Positions 1-11,379 of a stretch of 64,000 nucleotides of DNA are shown one piece after another. The notes beneath the pieces were generated by a model. That model ran no database searches, had not been told where the DNA came from, and saw only the letters and a program-made list of their open reading frames with translations. Both the position numbers and the translations under genes were made by a program. Origin of the DNA: Loripinus fragilis (lineage: Eukaryota; Mollusca; Bivalvia; Lucinida; Lucinidae); assembly GCA_964019695.1 (NCBI GenBank), contig OZ026522.1:21382477-21446476 (forward strand), in the 5' to 3' direction. The number at the start of each line of letters is the position of its first letter. The first letter of the stretch is position 1.

Positions 1-1060
1 CTAGGCCTGATGGTTTCAGTCAAGTAGGTTATTTCATGTTTCCCATATATCCCTACCTAAAACATGTGGCCCCAGGGTGGAGCCATTTTTGGCCCCAGAG
101 GCTTTTTTAAAACATAACTTGGTATAGGTCTAGTAGATGATGCTACATACCAAATATCAAGGCTCTATGTCTGCTGGTTTCAGACAAGAAGACCTTTTCA
201 TGTTTTACCTATATAAGCCTTTGTAAAACATGTGAATCCCGAGGTGTGACATTTTTGCCCTAGGATCATAATTTGGACAAACTTGGTTGAAGTTTACCAG
301 TTGAAGTTACATACTATGTTTTAAGGCTCTAGTCAGGAAGATCATTTTATGTTTCCCCATATCAGCCTAAGTAAAATATGTGACCCCTGGGGCGGAGCCT
401 TTTTTTGGCCCAAGGGGCATAATTTGAACAAAATAGGTAGAAGATTACCAGTTGATGCTACATACCATGTTTCAAAAATAGTGAGTATGATCAGCAAATA
501 CCACAATCACAAATTACAGACTAATCCATGACACCTCGAGGAAGAGCCACACTACAATCATGAGACACCAGAAAGACAAACTAAGCAAAGCAACCATCCC
601 TCTCTTCCCCATTCAAGTTGATTGGAAAAACCAGAATGGACAAAAAGTAACGCACAACAAAACATAGAACTCTAGGCCTGGTAGTTTCAGGCAAGAAGAG
701 TATTTTATGTTTCCCCATTTAAACCTACGTGATAAAACTGACCCTTGGGGCGGAGACATTTTTATCCCCAGGGGTTTAATTTGCACAATTTGTTAGAGGC
801 CATCTAGATGATGCTGCATATCAAATATCAAGGATCTGGGCCTAGTGGTATCAGACAAGAAGATGTTTTCATGGTTTACCTATATAAGCTGGGGCTTTTT
901 TTGCCTTAGGGGCATACTTTGAACAAATTTGGTAGATGCCTACTAGATGACGCTACGTATCAAATGTCAAGGCTCCATGACCTGTGGTTTCAGAGTAGAA
1001 GATTTTTTTGAAGTTTTCATTTCGAAAATCTATTTTAGCCCATGAGACCTTGATATGCAG
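1..1060. repeat. Degenerate tandem repeat, about 165-180 bp unit
   Basis: The phrase 'ggtttcagacaagaagA' followed by 'tttatgtttcccyatat' recurs near 12, 176, 329, 683, 847 and 982. Later in each unit come 'ggcggagccattttt', 'ggggcataatttgaacaaa' and 'gatgctacataccaaat'. Spacing between the first two starts is 164 bp. Units are diverged and the array is interrupted at about 475-675 by an unrelated retroelement tail. Short frames across it (for example 349-531) are repeat translations with no family signature. The start lies outside the window. Confidence 0.8.
475..675 (-). mobile_element. 5'-truncated tail copy of the RT-like retroelement
   Basis: It carries 'gtgagtatgatcagcaaata' then 'ccacaatcacaaattacaga', and continues through segments matching 9600-9790 and the reverse complement of 13680-13870. 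The end at the 'gtgagtatgatca' side is constant among copies while the other end varies, the usual sign of 5' truncation. It sits inside the 165-bp tandem repeat, so it inserted after that array formed. Confidence 0.7.
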
Positions 1061-2014
1061 CGGCCTGAAACCAAAAGAACAATTATTGAAGAGCCGACCA
1101 GAAGTTTAAGAGTTGTCCTTTGAGGCAATTATTGATAACACACGACGAACTATGGACACCATGTCTAAATGACGGCATCGTGTAAGGTCGCATCTCAGCA
1201 TATTTGGTAGCTCTATCAGCTTATTTTAAATTGAAAGTACATAATTGAAAGCGGAGCAAGAAAAAGAAGTCATCATTTGTTTGAGGGTAGCCGCGAAAAA
1301 TCTGTCCCCAGTTTTCACCGTTTGGCATTACTCAGCAAGCCTTGGGCCTCAGGATGCAAAACAATGATTCCTCAAGACGGATTATAAGAATCCATCTTGA
1401 GTGTGCGGGTGGGATAGAAACATTCGTTCCGAGGATGCCCGCTTGGCATCACGATGCTTGCTGAGTGATGACAAACCGTAATCCAGAGGGACGTTTGTTT
1501 TTTATCCCACCCTCACAGAAATAATGGATTATTTTTCTTCCTCACCATTACAAATTTTCCAGAAGTCTCTGAATACGCTGAGATATTATATCACATGATG
1601 ACGTTAATTTGACTAAACATTGAAGTAAGCGCGAGTTCCAACCGATGAACAGCCATCACATGACAGCCTGGGTACGATAACATGGGTAATCCATGGCTGA
1701 AATCTCAGAAAAACTTATCTGGTGTTCCAGAAATATCTATCCGCCCCTTACACTCATGCTGGGAAGGGCTGACCTCTTGGCTCTTGCTTGTGATAATTAA
1801 TTGTGTTTTCGTACTTGGTTGTGTCGATTCCTGATCTCTGCCACCTTTCTTACTTTTACTCCTCTTTTTCTTCTTAACCACAGCATACTGAAATCAGACT
1901 GGATCCTCTTTTTACAACACAACTCATCAAGCCTAGTATTTGTACTATACTTCAAAATCCAAGGTTACGTAGTTTTTCAGTAAGGATTGAAGAGATTTTT
2001 ACAGACAATCAAAT
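1061..2014. other. Non-coding stretch with one imperfect inverted repeat
   Basis: No gene seen. An inverted repeat of about 25 bp per arm lies at 1316-1340 ('caccgtttggcattactcag' side) and 1456-1481 ('gcttgctgagtgatgacaaa' side), with about 115 bp between arms. It may be a small foldback element. The rest is unassigned. Confidence 0.5.
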
Positions 2015-2253
2015 TGAGCCGCTGCATGAAATTTCCAACGATTTGACATTTTGACATGTGTAGACTCGGACGAGCCTCTGCAGCCTCCTTCTAAGCTTAG
2101 AAACTCAAAATGGTGTTCAGTCAGTAGCTTAACAATCATAGAATACTCAAGCGACAAGCAAAGGCTCTGATCAGACTGCGCATATGCGCAGGCTGATCTG
2201 AGGCTTTGCTGGTCGCACATACCACATTGTTGTAAATCTCACGCAGTGGCTCA
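2015..2253. mobile_element. TIR element, 239 bp (copy 1)
   Basis: The ends read 'tgagccgctgcatgaaattt' and the imperfect reverse complement 'aatctcacgcagtggctca', with similarity running inward about 30 bp. Its partner at 60076-60314 is exactly the same length and similar throughout. The centre holds a hairpin built on 'ctgatcagactgcgcatat' and 'gcgcaggctgatctgaggc'. No coding capacity and no clear target duplication, so the superfamily is not assigned. Confidence 0.75.
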
Positions 2254-2377
2254 TTAATTTAATTTAATATAGAGAACGTTAAGCAAATAAAGAGATGCTT
2301 AGCAAGATGTGTCTGATGTTCTTTTTCACAACAGAAGAAAGCAGACGGACACCTTAATACCCTGCTGCCGAATGACT

Positions 2378-2579
2378 TACAATAAATCCGGATTTTTGCG
2401 AGAATTTTATTATCGCGAATAGCGTAAAAAAGGCATATTTGAGACGTTTATAATTCGCGACTAGGGTATGATTACCCTTTAACAGTAAACGACAAAATGA
2501 TTTATTCATTTCGCGAGGATTTATTTTCACTAAACGTCGCATATGCGAAATCCTCGCGAAAATTTCCGAATTTACAGTA
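2378..2579. mobile_element. TIR element with TACTGTAAATTCGG-type ends (copy 1)
   Basis: The right end 'cgcgaaaatttccgaattta' plus 'cagta' is an imperfect reverse complement of the left end 'tacaataaatccggattttt'. The interior is rich in 'ttcgcga'. A second copy is at 30680-30875. Both share 'cagtaaacgaca' in the middle. The element is non-coding; the short minus-strand frames here are chance reads. Confidence 0.7.
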
Positions 2580-2599
2580 GTCAAAGTTGTGTAAACATT

Positions 2600-3350
2600 G
2601 TCGATGTCTCATCAATAGGAAAACTTGTGTAAAGTAAAATGAATGTTTTGCAAAGGTTTCAGGAAATATGGAGCGAACACAAAAAAAAGCAAATAGTCTC
2701 AATGAGAGGAACATTATGTGAAAGTTAATGAAAAAATGTCAAAGGGTTAGGATATATAGAACGATCACGATATTGAAGCGTAAATCAAATAACCTTGAAG
2801 TATGACCTTGACATTGAGTCTGCATAGAGGAGTCATGGGATTATGCAGATCTTCTCACCAAGAAGAACATTTGAGTAAATTTTGATAAAAAAATCTTTTA
2901 AAGGGTCCAGGAGATACGGAGCGAATAAGAAAGTGTTACGGACTGACATACTGACTAAATGACTGATTTGCATACGAATAATGCCTCGTGGTAGCGTATT
3001 AATAAGCTGTGATGGTAAACATTTGAACCATTTTTAGAAAGTTTTGTAGTTCTTGGAAAAAATACTGACAGATAAATGGAAAGAAAAAATGAACAAGTAA
3101 AAGAAAATGATAAGCAACAAGATACTGATTCTATATTACATAATAAAACTTGTAATAGCCTATGTTTGTACCAAATTTCAACTGTCTGGGTTTAGTAGAA
3201 ACTGACAAAATTTTGACAGAAACAAATGGACAGACAATTTGAGAAAAAAGAAAAGTAGGTAATTCAATTCGTCATTCACCACATAATACCACATTTCAAA
3301 ATGACAGGTTAAAAGGTGACAGGGAAACATAACTAAAACAACTAGAGAAC
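2600..3350. repeat. Diverged dispersed repeat
   Basis: Two related phrases occur: 'ggtttcaggaaatatggagc' near 2655 and 'gggtccaggagatacggagc' near 2907, the second followed by 'gaaagtgttacggactgac'. From memory this resembles a repeat common in bivalve genomes. 3000-3350 is AT-rich with nothing I can assign. Confidence 0.45.
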
Positions 3351-3374
3351 CTGAAGTGCTCACCTGATATTGGG

Positions 3375-4965
3375 TCACAAGTTCTAAATAATGTTAAACT
3401 AGGTCAAGGTCAACCTAAGCTTATTATTTGAACATAATTTGTTTTATCATATATGGGCGTGATGGCCATTTTGGTCAAGTGGCGTAAAACAAATTGTATA
3501 TCTAGTTTTATGAAATGATAACTCCAATGAAATTTAAGTTCATTCACCTCAGTATTTTCTGAGAAAAAAAAGATGTTAAGATACAATATATGTATGTGGC
3601 AGTCTAAAAAGAGTGACCTTGTATGAGGGTCAAAATTCAGTTTGACCTTTAGTACTTATATAAGACCATTGTCTCATTAGATTTGAGCAAGTATTATGAT
3701 TTCGACTTTAAAAGTCACAGAAAAATTAACATTTTAAGATTGTTTCCATATAAATGCATTAAGAATCAAATTTGATCTAGTCGTAAAGTTAGTCAAGGTC
3801 AACATATGATCTTCATTTGTGCAATCTTGGTAGGCCCTACCTCCCCAATGCTACATACCAAGTCCCATGGTCATCGACCTTCTGGCGAAGAAAATTTGTA
3901 TGTGGGTTTTACCATATATGGGCATTGTGGCCATCTTGGTCATTTGACCAGAACAATTTGTATAATCGTTGGTTAACTTTTCATATGGAGTCTTCATATA
4001 AGATCTGAGTTCAATTGACCTAGTTGTTTCTGAAACTATGTTTAAAATGTTATGGGACTCCAATATGAGCGACATTGGCAGAAAGTTGAGCCTTGACCTT
4101 TTGGACTTATTTATAGCCATTGTCTCTTTAGTTTTAACATATCAAGTGATAATAATGACTTTGGCTTAAACAGTTTTTGAAATATCAATTGTTCATTTTT
4201 TTAACATTTAAATGCATTAGGAAGCAAATTTGACATTGACGTTTAGTAGGTTAAAGTCGACCTAGGCTCATCATTTGAACAAACTTGGTAGGCCCTACAT
4301 CCAAAATTTTACATACCAAGTCCCAAAGTTATCAGTCTACTGATTCTGGAGATATTGATTTTTAAATATTGATAAGATGGCCATCTTGGTCATGTGACCA
4401 AAACATTTTATATATTTATATTAGCTAACTTATCGTAAAAAGTCTTCATAAGAAACTTGAGTTTAATTGGCCTAATGGTTGCTAAAAAAACTATGTTTAA
4501 ATATATTGACATTTGGAACTTATTAATAGTCATTGCCTCATTACTTATACACATAGTCAGATTAATAACTTTGGCTTCAACAGTTTTCAAATAATCAACT
4601 TTTCAACAAAAATTCCCATTTAAAAGTATTAGGAAGCAAATTGACCTTGACGCTAAGTAGGTCAAGGTCAGATTAATAGGTCCTACATCCCCAGTATTAC
4701 AAACCAAGTCTGAAGGTAATCTGCCTTATGGTTCATGAGATGAAGAGTTTTAAAGGGGTAATACCATATAAGGGTTTTCGCGGCCATCCTGGTCATGTGA
4801 CCAGGCACATTTTAACAAACTTTCGCTCCTACATCATAAGATATTTGAGTTTAATTGACCCAGTGGTTTCAGAGGAATATATGTTTGAAAATGTTGATGG
4901 ACGGACGCTGGAGTCACTAGTATACTTTAAGCTCATCCATGAGCCTTCGGCTTAGGTGAGCTCAA
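3375..4965. repeat. Degenerate tandem repeat, about 400-460 bp unit
   Basis: The phrase 'gatggccatyttggtcaNgtg' recurs at about 3460, 3920, 4375 and 4775. Associated phrases are 'ttggtaggccctacatcccc', 'acataccaagtcc' and 'aggtcaaggtcaacctaggc'. Spacing is about 463, 453 and 400 bp. The block ends in the small hairpin 'gctcatccatgagccttcgg' plus 'cttaggtgagc' at about 4930-4960. Frames of 60-90 codons here are repeat translations. Confidence 0.75.
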
Positions 4966-7010
4966 AATACGTTAGATACCATCGACACATAACACAACCA
5001 ACGTACGTTAAATACCACCAGCATTACAGCGATTATAAAACATGTTAGATACTACCAACACATAAAGATATAAAAACATATGATATACCAACATACAATA
5101 ACAAATTAAGATACGTGAGATACCATCAACGCATAACGAAATCAAAACATATTTGATACAAGCTACATATATCAAAATCAAAACATGTCAAATGCATCTT
5201 ACACATAACAACAGAATACAGTTGATGCATGTACCACCAACACATTACAAAACACTAAATGTCAGATACCACCGACTCAAAACTAATAGAAATACATAAG
5301 ATACCATCAACTCATTAAAAACAATACTGTTAGAGCCACCAAGATGTGAAAATGCGTTTGATACCAACACTACTTCATAGCAAAGCAAAAATACATTAGA
5401 AACACCAACAAGTTAAAAACAAAGAACGTTAGATACCATCAACTCAAAACAAAAAAATATGCGTAAACCCACCAACAAACAAAAATAGGGTCAAGCGATA
5501 TAAGTGTCCAAATATGAACCACTTCATCTACAAATGTTGGCGTTATAGACCATATAGACAAATTTAAGTATTTTCAACATGATGTCTGAACCAAACAGCA
5601 ATTCAAAACAAATATTTATATCTACACGCCTTAAACAATCGGTGAGCAAATTAAGAACTTTCTGCATAAAAACATGTAAGAGATATTTGCGTTACACGCT
5701 ATATAACCATAATAAAGCATTTTGAGATTGGCCTTTGACTCAGAAAAAAAAATATAACAAAAACAAGCTATATTAGTTTGGACGAATACATAATAAAACA
5801 GAGCTTGTTAGATTAAACCAACATATAACTAAAACAAAACATACGTATAAGATAGCACCAACACAAAACAAACACGCGAAGCTAGATACAAGATAAAACA
5901 GCATATGTTAGATACTACCAACGCATAACAAAAACAAAACAAGTAAGATACCATCAACGCATAAAACAAATTTTTAAATCCCATTCCACCAACAAACCAT
6001 TTCCCGTCTTACCTGCAGTACTAACCTCCTAAAGGTGAGCTACAATAAACATGTAAGATACTAGCATTACATAATAAAATCAAACAGGCACAAGAAATTA
6101 CGTTAGATACTATTAACCGATAGCAATACAAAATACATTAGATACCATACTTTAACAAAATGCAAATTCCTTTTGATACCACCTACACATTACAGAAAAA
6201 AACAAAAAATACTTTTACTTCCATCAACACATAACAAAGAAAACACAATCAAGTTGGTTAGATATTACTTAAACATCACGATAGAAAGCATTAAGCTACC
6301 TGCAACACATCAAAAACACGTTTAATTACACCAAAACAAAATAAAACAAAATACGTTCGATACCATCAACACATAACAAAAACAAAACAATCATGTTCTT
6401 TTCCAAAAAACATAATAATAACAAAATATGTTAGATGCCAAAACACATAGCAAAACCAAAAGATGCTAGATTCCACCAACATATTTTTTTTTGTTATGTG
6501 TTAGCGATATCTAAAATGTCTTGTTTGTGGTATGTGCTATTGGTATATAGCATGATTTGCTTTTTATTTACAATATTTGCATATTGAATGCTTTTATGTG
6601 TTGGTGGTGTCCAACATATTTTTGTTCTGTGTTGATTGTGTCTAGCTTGTTTCCTTCTGTTATGTGTTGGTGAAATCATGACAAAGCAAAGCCATAACAA
6701 ATGAAAGCATGTCCGATACAACTATCACTTAACAAAACAAAACATAATTAATACTGGCACATTACACAAGCAATCGCGTTAGATGTCACCAACATGTCAT
6801 AAGAACAACACACGTTAGATACTATAGACACTTCACAAAACATAATAGATACCACCAACACATAACAAAAACAAAATACATTGATACCACCAACACATGA
6901 CAAAAACAAAATACGCTTGATGATACCACCGACATATTACAAGAGCATGTTAGATATCAACAACACATTACACCTACGACCAACATTATAAAACATAAGC
7001 AAAATACCAA
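4966..7010. repeat. Degenerate 30-40 bp minisatellite field with an inverted block
   Basis: Variants of 'gttagataccaccaacacat' plus 'aacaaaaacaaaacat' recur over about 2 kb with loose spacing. At about 6485-6680 the same phrase runs on the opposite strand ('gttatgtgttggtggtgtc'). Array quality varies; 5460-5760 is only weakly recognisable. No gene seen. Confidence 0.75.
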
Positions 7011-7214
7011 CAGAAATCAAAATACGAGGAAAATTCAATTAGTTCGTAGAGCTCGGTATTTTAGATACAAATCAAGAATTTTTTTTTTTCATTTGTGCAG
7101 TAGCAACCTTTGTTAGTTGAATAATAACAGCCGTTCAGTCAGCACGGTCGTTTTTGCCGTTACTTTTTGTTTGAAAACCTATACCCGTAGGCAAAATTGT
7201 AAAGTCAGAATATT
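7011..7214. other. Unassigned spacer upstream of the mariner remnant
   Basis: It contains a T10-plus tract near 7080 and no recognisable feature. It may include the 5' noncoding part of the mariner element, but I cannot identify a left TIR. Confidence 0.4.
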
Positions 7215-7707
7215 GAGTTCAGAGTTGTCATAAAGTTTCTCGCTAAAGAGTGTGCAAACGCCAAAGAAATCCATCAGCGCATGGCTGAAGTGTATGGTGA
7301 TAGTAGCCCAATGTATTCCACGATGACAATGTGTTCTGCAGAATTTAAACATGGACGGGACTCCTTAGAAGATGACCCAAGGCCAGGTCGTCCCGCAGAT
7401 GTCATCAACCAGATGATCGATCATGTGGAGAGGTCACTAAATCAAAGTTCCCGAACTGATTCAGAATGTGGCATTTCTATTAGAAGTGGACAATCCCAAT
7501 CCAGAAAACGTTCACACTTGTCTTGTCACAGGAGATAAAACTTGACTTCACCACTAGGACCCATATACTTATACGTGTATAAGCAATGCAATGGAAGCGC
7601 CTTGGCTCACCCCACCTAAGAAATTTCGTACCCAACCATCAGCTGGCAAGGTAATGGCCACGGTTTGTTGGGACTCCAAAGGGATTATATTGATAGATTA
7701 CAAAAAA
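7215..7707 (+). pseudogene. Mariner-family transposase remnant
   Basis: The N-terminal part reads from about 7215 and includes 'KEIHQRMAEVYGDSSP', then 'EFKHGRDSLEDDPRPGRPAD', the DNA-binding helix-turn-helix region and linker typical of mariner transposases. The cut-and-paste enzyme normally has about 345 residues. Here the frame jumps from 'CGISI' near 7473 to 'NPENVHTCLV' near 7500, so a central block is missing. After that come 'GDKT', the position of the first catalytic Asp (usually GDET), in-frame stops, then 'KKFRTQPSAGKVMATV' and 'WDSKGIILIDY' to about 7705. The remaining catalytic region is absent. The copy stops where a 36-bp retroelement tail begins. It is a dead fossil; the family call is secure and the subfamily is not. 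Confidence 0.85.
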
Positions 7708-7742
7708 TAGTAAGTGAGTATGATCAGGAAATACCACAGCTT
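7706..7742 (-). mobile_element. Very short tail copy of the RT-like retroelement
   Basis: Only the constant terminal segment is present: 'agtaagtgagtatgatcagg' followed by 'aaataccaca'. It abuts the broken mariner remnant. Its small size shows how far 5' truncation can go in this family. Confidence 0.6.
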
Positions 7743-8195
7743 GGATGCAATATTCTCCCCAAAGCTGTACCCAGAAGCCCATGCAAAAGTAGCCATATAT
7801 GGATGTAGAGATCTCCAACTTCTCATGATCCAATGCTAATCAGATAATGGTGCTGATGTACTGATAGATAGGGAAAGGTGTCTGTGGGTGTCTCTGCTAT
7901 TTAAGCACCACACACGGCTTATGAACCATATGCCATTTCCTGAGTATGTATAATAAATGTAGATAAGTATCCAGACCTTATCAGTTACCTCGCATATTGA
8001 CTGCATTGTTGCATGTTGCCTGAAAAACGTTGTCTATCTCACGGCATGTGTCTTTTTATCAGGCCATGATGACGTTGCACTTTTTGAATGACGTCGCTAA
8101 TGACACTGAATCAACACAAAAATCGAAAATTACGTCATAATCGCTAGTTTCACGAGTGAAACAATGGGTAAACTGATAAACAGAATAACAGGCTC
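7743..8195. other. Unassigned stretch
   Basis: No gene, tandem repeat or TIR recognised. The minus-strand frame at 7639-7833 overlaps the mariner remnant and retroelement tail and is not a gene. Confidence 0.4.
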
Positions 8196-8327
8196 GTGTC
8201 TTTTGATATCAAGTTTACCAGGCTTGACTATGAGAACGCATGTTGAATCGCTCGGCAAGCCTCGCGATGTCAACAAGCGTTCTCAAAGTCTTGCCTGGTA
8301 AACTTGATACATTTGTATCAAAGACAC
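8196..8327. mobile_element. Foldback element, 132 bp
   Basis: The left arm 'gtgtcttttgatatcaagtt' continues 'taccaggcttgactatgaga'. It is matched by a right arm ending 'aacttgatacatttgtatca' plus 'aagacac'. Arms of about 45-50 bp surround a short centre near 8246-8270. Non-coding. Confidence 0.7.
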
Positions 8328-9290
8328 CCACCTAGTATTCTCTATATATTATGACAAGCCAGCTATCTCTGTCGGTGCCTCTCAACAGTTTATGAGTTTT
8401 TGGTTGGTATGTGCTTGTAATGTATATATTCGTATACTTTGTGTATGCGAGCGACGAAGGCTCCGGGGAGCTGGCTCGCCTGAGTCTTTGTTGCTCGACA
8501 TTGCGATAACTACAATATCATCACGCGCCGACTTGACTTAAATGTTATATTGACATACCAGTGCTATTGCTATGGACAGATTGCATGCACATCGACCGAT
8601 CTTTACGACCACTCTAATTACAGGTCAGATCGCCCCAAACGACAACTTTTGGCGGGAAGATCAATGGTGGACATACGGCTGCAATTACTATAATTGGATT
8701 ATATTAACGTTTTTATTCAATTTTCTAACGCATTTTAGAAGAAACAGGTGTCGGTTACTGATTGTACCTCATTTTCTGCTCCATTCCTAGCATAAACGTC
8801 ACTTCACAGATTTGCAAAATGCGCATGCTCAGGGAAGTTTGTGCGCATGCACAAGCTGGTCTGAGCATGCGTTGTTCGCGTTTTGGACTGCGGTGTATCC
8901 ATAATTAATTGTGATCTCTGCATGCGCTGTTTACATGGGGAAATTGGTCTGGATTGGCGAAGTCTGAGACTTGCACAATGTCAGATTTCTCCGGTTAAGG
9001 CGTCATCTCATCTATCTTTATTTATGTGTGGTTATAATAATACCGTTCGGTCAAGCCCCGAAGGCTTAAACACACCGTCTGCCTCTTTCGTGACCGCCTC
9101 AATTCTGTTTGTTGCAAATCTTAACAAAAAAAACTTTGGTATGGGGAAAAGGGATTTTTCGTAGTTGCAGTGAATAACAAAAAAAGTACCATATCTGCTT
9201 AAGATTACTCACACAACGCCCTTTCATCTTCGTCAACCAAGGCTCACTTTGAAATGGGTATTGGTGCAAGAAAACCTGTCTACGGTGTTT
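8328..9290. other. Mostly unassigned; hairpins at 8425-8500 and 8815-8880
   Basis: At 8815-8880 two arms built on 'gcgcatgctcaggg' and 'gtctgagcatgcgttgttcg' flank 'tgtgcgcatgcaca'. It belongs to the variable-arm hairpin group discussed in the findings. No gene is supported; the plus-strand frames at 8572 and 8883 lack any family signature. Confidence 0.45.
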
Positions 9291-9420
9291 GCGAACATCA
9301 AAGGCGCAGATCTGCCTGCGCATCCGCACAGTCTGATCAGCGCATTTGTTATTCGGTTATTGGAAAGTAACATATCCGAACTTTCCACAAGCGAACTTGA
9401 ATTTTTCTAGCTAGTTTCTG
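9290..9420. repeat. Hairpin-bearing dispersed repeat (partner at 50567-50705)
   Basis: 'cagtctgatcagcgcatttg' plus 'ttattcg', and downstream 'ctagctagtttctgtagctg', are shared with 50600-50705. The central inverted segment is 'gcgaacatcaaaggcgcag' against 'gcgcatttgttattcg', with arms that are not perfect. Confidence 0.6.
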
Positions 9421-9565
9421 TAGCTGAAGACTCGCTTTGTCGGAAACCCCGGCGACTTGTTTTATCGCGTTGAGGCCCAAATGGTATCAGACCTTGCTGT
9501 GGCAGCACCATCTGTGAGCTGCAAATATTCGGATCAGCCCATGAAATTATAGTACTTCAGTAGCC

Positions 9566-9965
9566 TATATACGCAAAAGGTAAGTGATTATGAACAGGAA
9601 ATACCACAATCACACACTGCAGAACAACCCACTGCACCGTGAGGAAGAGCCACAGAACATTTATCGTAACAATACATCTGTAAAACAATAAAAGCAAAGC
9701 AACCAGCTTTCTCTTCCTCTTCAATATGATTGCCAACTAGACTGCATAACAAATCAAAGACCAACACAGAACTCCCACAAACAATGGGAAGTACATTAAA
9801 CAATAGCTCAACAACAACAGAACCATCGCCTTAGATCGATTACGGGGTGGGGGGGTAAACTAGCGCTAAATTTTCACCCTAGATTATGTTGTTGTTAAAA
9901 CACAAAATTGTTTAGCTCGCATGGAGGCTTCCTAACTAATACAATGTATCACCAGAGGGAATCAA
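9566..9965 (-). mobile_element. Truncated copy of the RT-like retroelement, about 400 bp
   Basis: It begins with the constant end 'gtaagtgattatgaacagga' and runs through 'caacagaaccatcgccttag'. It reaches 'tcgcatggaggcttcctaac', the complement of 13480-13512. It is longer than most tail copies and therefore ties the short tails to the body of the element at 12566-13880. Confidence 0.7.
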
Positions 9966-10743
9966 TCAAATCAAATTAACACACTATGATTATACAAAGA
10001 AAACCTGCCTTTAGACGCTCATGCTGACGTATATTTTAAAACGGTGCTAGAGGTTATTTTGCTACTAGCAGCGAATGCTCTGCCGAGTATGCTTTTGCGT
10101 AAGTCAGACTCGCCTTGGCTTTCACTTTTCGGCGATTCCTACAAAAATTGCATGTGCTGGCTCACTTTGAGCCTTGTTTCGGCGTATCGGTGTTTATGTG
10201 CAGCACCAAATGACCAATGCAGGTACGTTCAACTCAATATGTCCATTGTTAAAACAGTTTAGACCTAGATTGTCAAATACATGTAGTGTATACCCAGATG
10301 AGATATAACTCAGAGCTGTATCGAATCAGAGTTAACATTACCAAAATTTGGAAATTTCGATCAGTAATCCCTTAAAATACATGGATGTACATGTATGTCA
10401 ATAGTCATGCAAATATACAACAAAACCAGTTAGAATTGGAAGGCTCTATTCGGTTTAAATAGGCAATTGTTATATATGTGAAAGTTGCAAATCAATGCAT
10501 ATATCATGATAATCAACCCACTATTAAGAAATATGTGCTTTACCAACAATCGGGTTCTATGTATTTAGTTAAGTCATGCATTGTATATAAGAACAATATT
10601 AGCTACTGTTTCAGTAGTTATACTAATACTGGGCCAGCACACGAGAGGTTGGTACTTATCGTATATGCGCAACAGCCCCCTTTAAGGGTATATACTGACG
10701 TATCCGGTCGGCCCAGAGATCTAAAATTTGGCTGGAGCCTTCA
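9966..10743. other. Unassigned stretch
   Basis: No gene or repeat recognised. Frames at 10044-10262 and 10478-10816 show no domain or family signature, and the second runs into a hairpin, so neither is called. Confidence 0.4.
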
Positions 10744-10765
10744 CCTACGTCTATACTTTGTGTAT

Positions 10766-10832
10766 GTGAGAATTGGATGCTCTGACGAGACTGCGCGCAT
10801 GCGCAGTCTCGTCTGAGCTTTCGTTGCTCGCC
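10766..10832. repeat. Hairpin with perfect 13-bp core arms
   Basis: 'gacgagactgcgc' at 10784-10796 and 'gcgcagtctcgtc' at 10801-10813 are perfect complements around 'gcat'. Outer arms extend imperfectly to 'gtgagaattggatgctct' and 'gagctttcgttgctcgc'. Confidence 0.75.
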
Positions 10833-11029
10833 GGTATGATAAGTATTATAAACTCACGTGTTGGCTTCTTTATAGTAGCCTATACTGTTTCAGATTAGGT
10901 TTTGGTAGTTTGCCAGTGAGTCAGTAGGTTATTCGGGTTATAAACTTTGTAAGTCACCTCTAAATGGTTGCAAATTTATGAAAATGGTGCAAAACAAAAT
11001 TAAAGGACTGTTTGTAACTGTGTTTCTAT

Positions 11030-11030
11030 A

Positions 11031-11076
<46 letters not shown>
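11030..11076. repeat. (CT)n microsatellite
   Basis: About 47 bp of CT repeats with one GT interruption near 11051. The Ser/Leu-rich and Arg/Glu-rich frames crossing it are artefacts. Confidence 0.95.
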
Positions 11077-11379
11077 GCCAACAAAATTATCACAAGCCAT
11101 ACCAATGGAATGGAAGGCCCATTTTGCGTGGCTGTGTCCGTGAATGAGTGGTTCATGTTTCACTTTTAACATAAGAAACTAATGTTGTATGGTATCCTAT
11201 TTTACATTTGATGTGATTGTTATTACCCTCTGAATGAAAAATAACCTCTGGCTGCTCCACTGTGGCAAGTCACCTTAGTTACACGGTGACGCGAGACATG
11301 GGAAAAGTGATTGGAATGTTGACCTTTTTTGTCGATTGCTGGGCATGGTGTCTGTTGATTAATACCTTTGTAAACTGAT

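Noticed and set aside
10938..11169. Arg/Glu-rich and Ser/Leu-rich frames
   Set aside because: They cross the (CT)n microsatellite.
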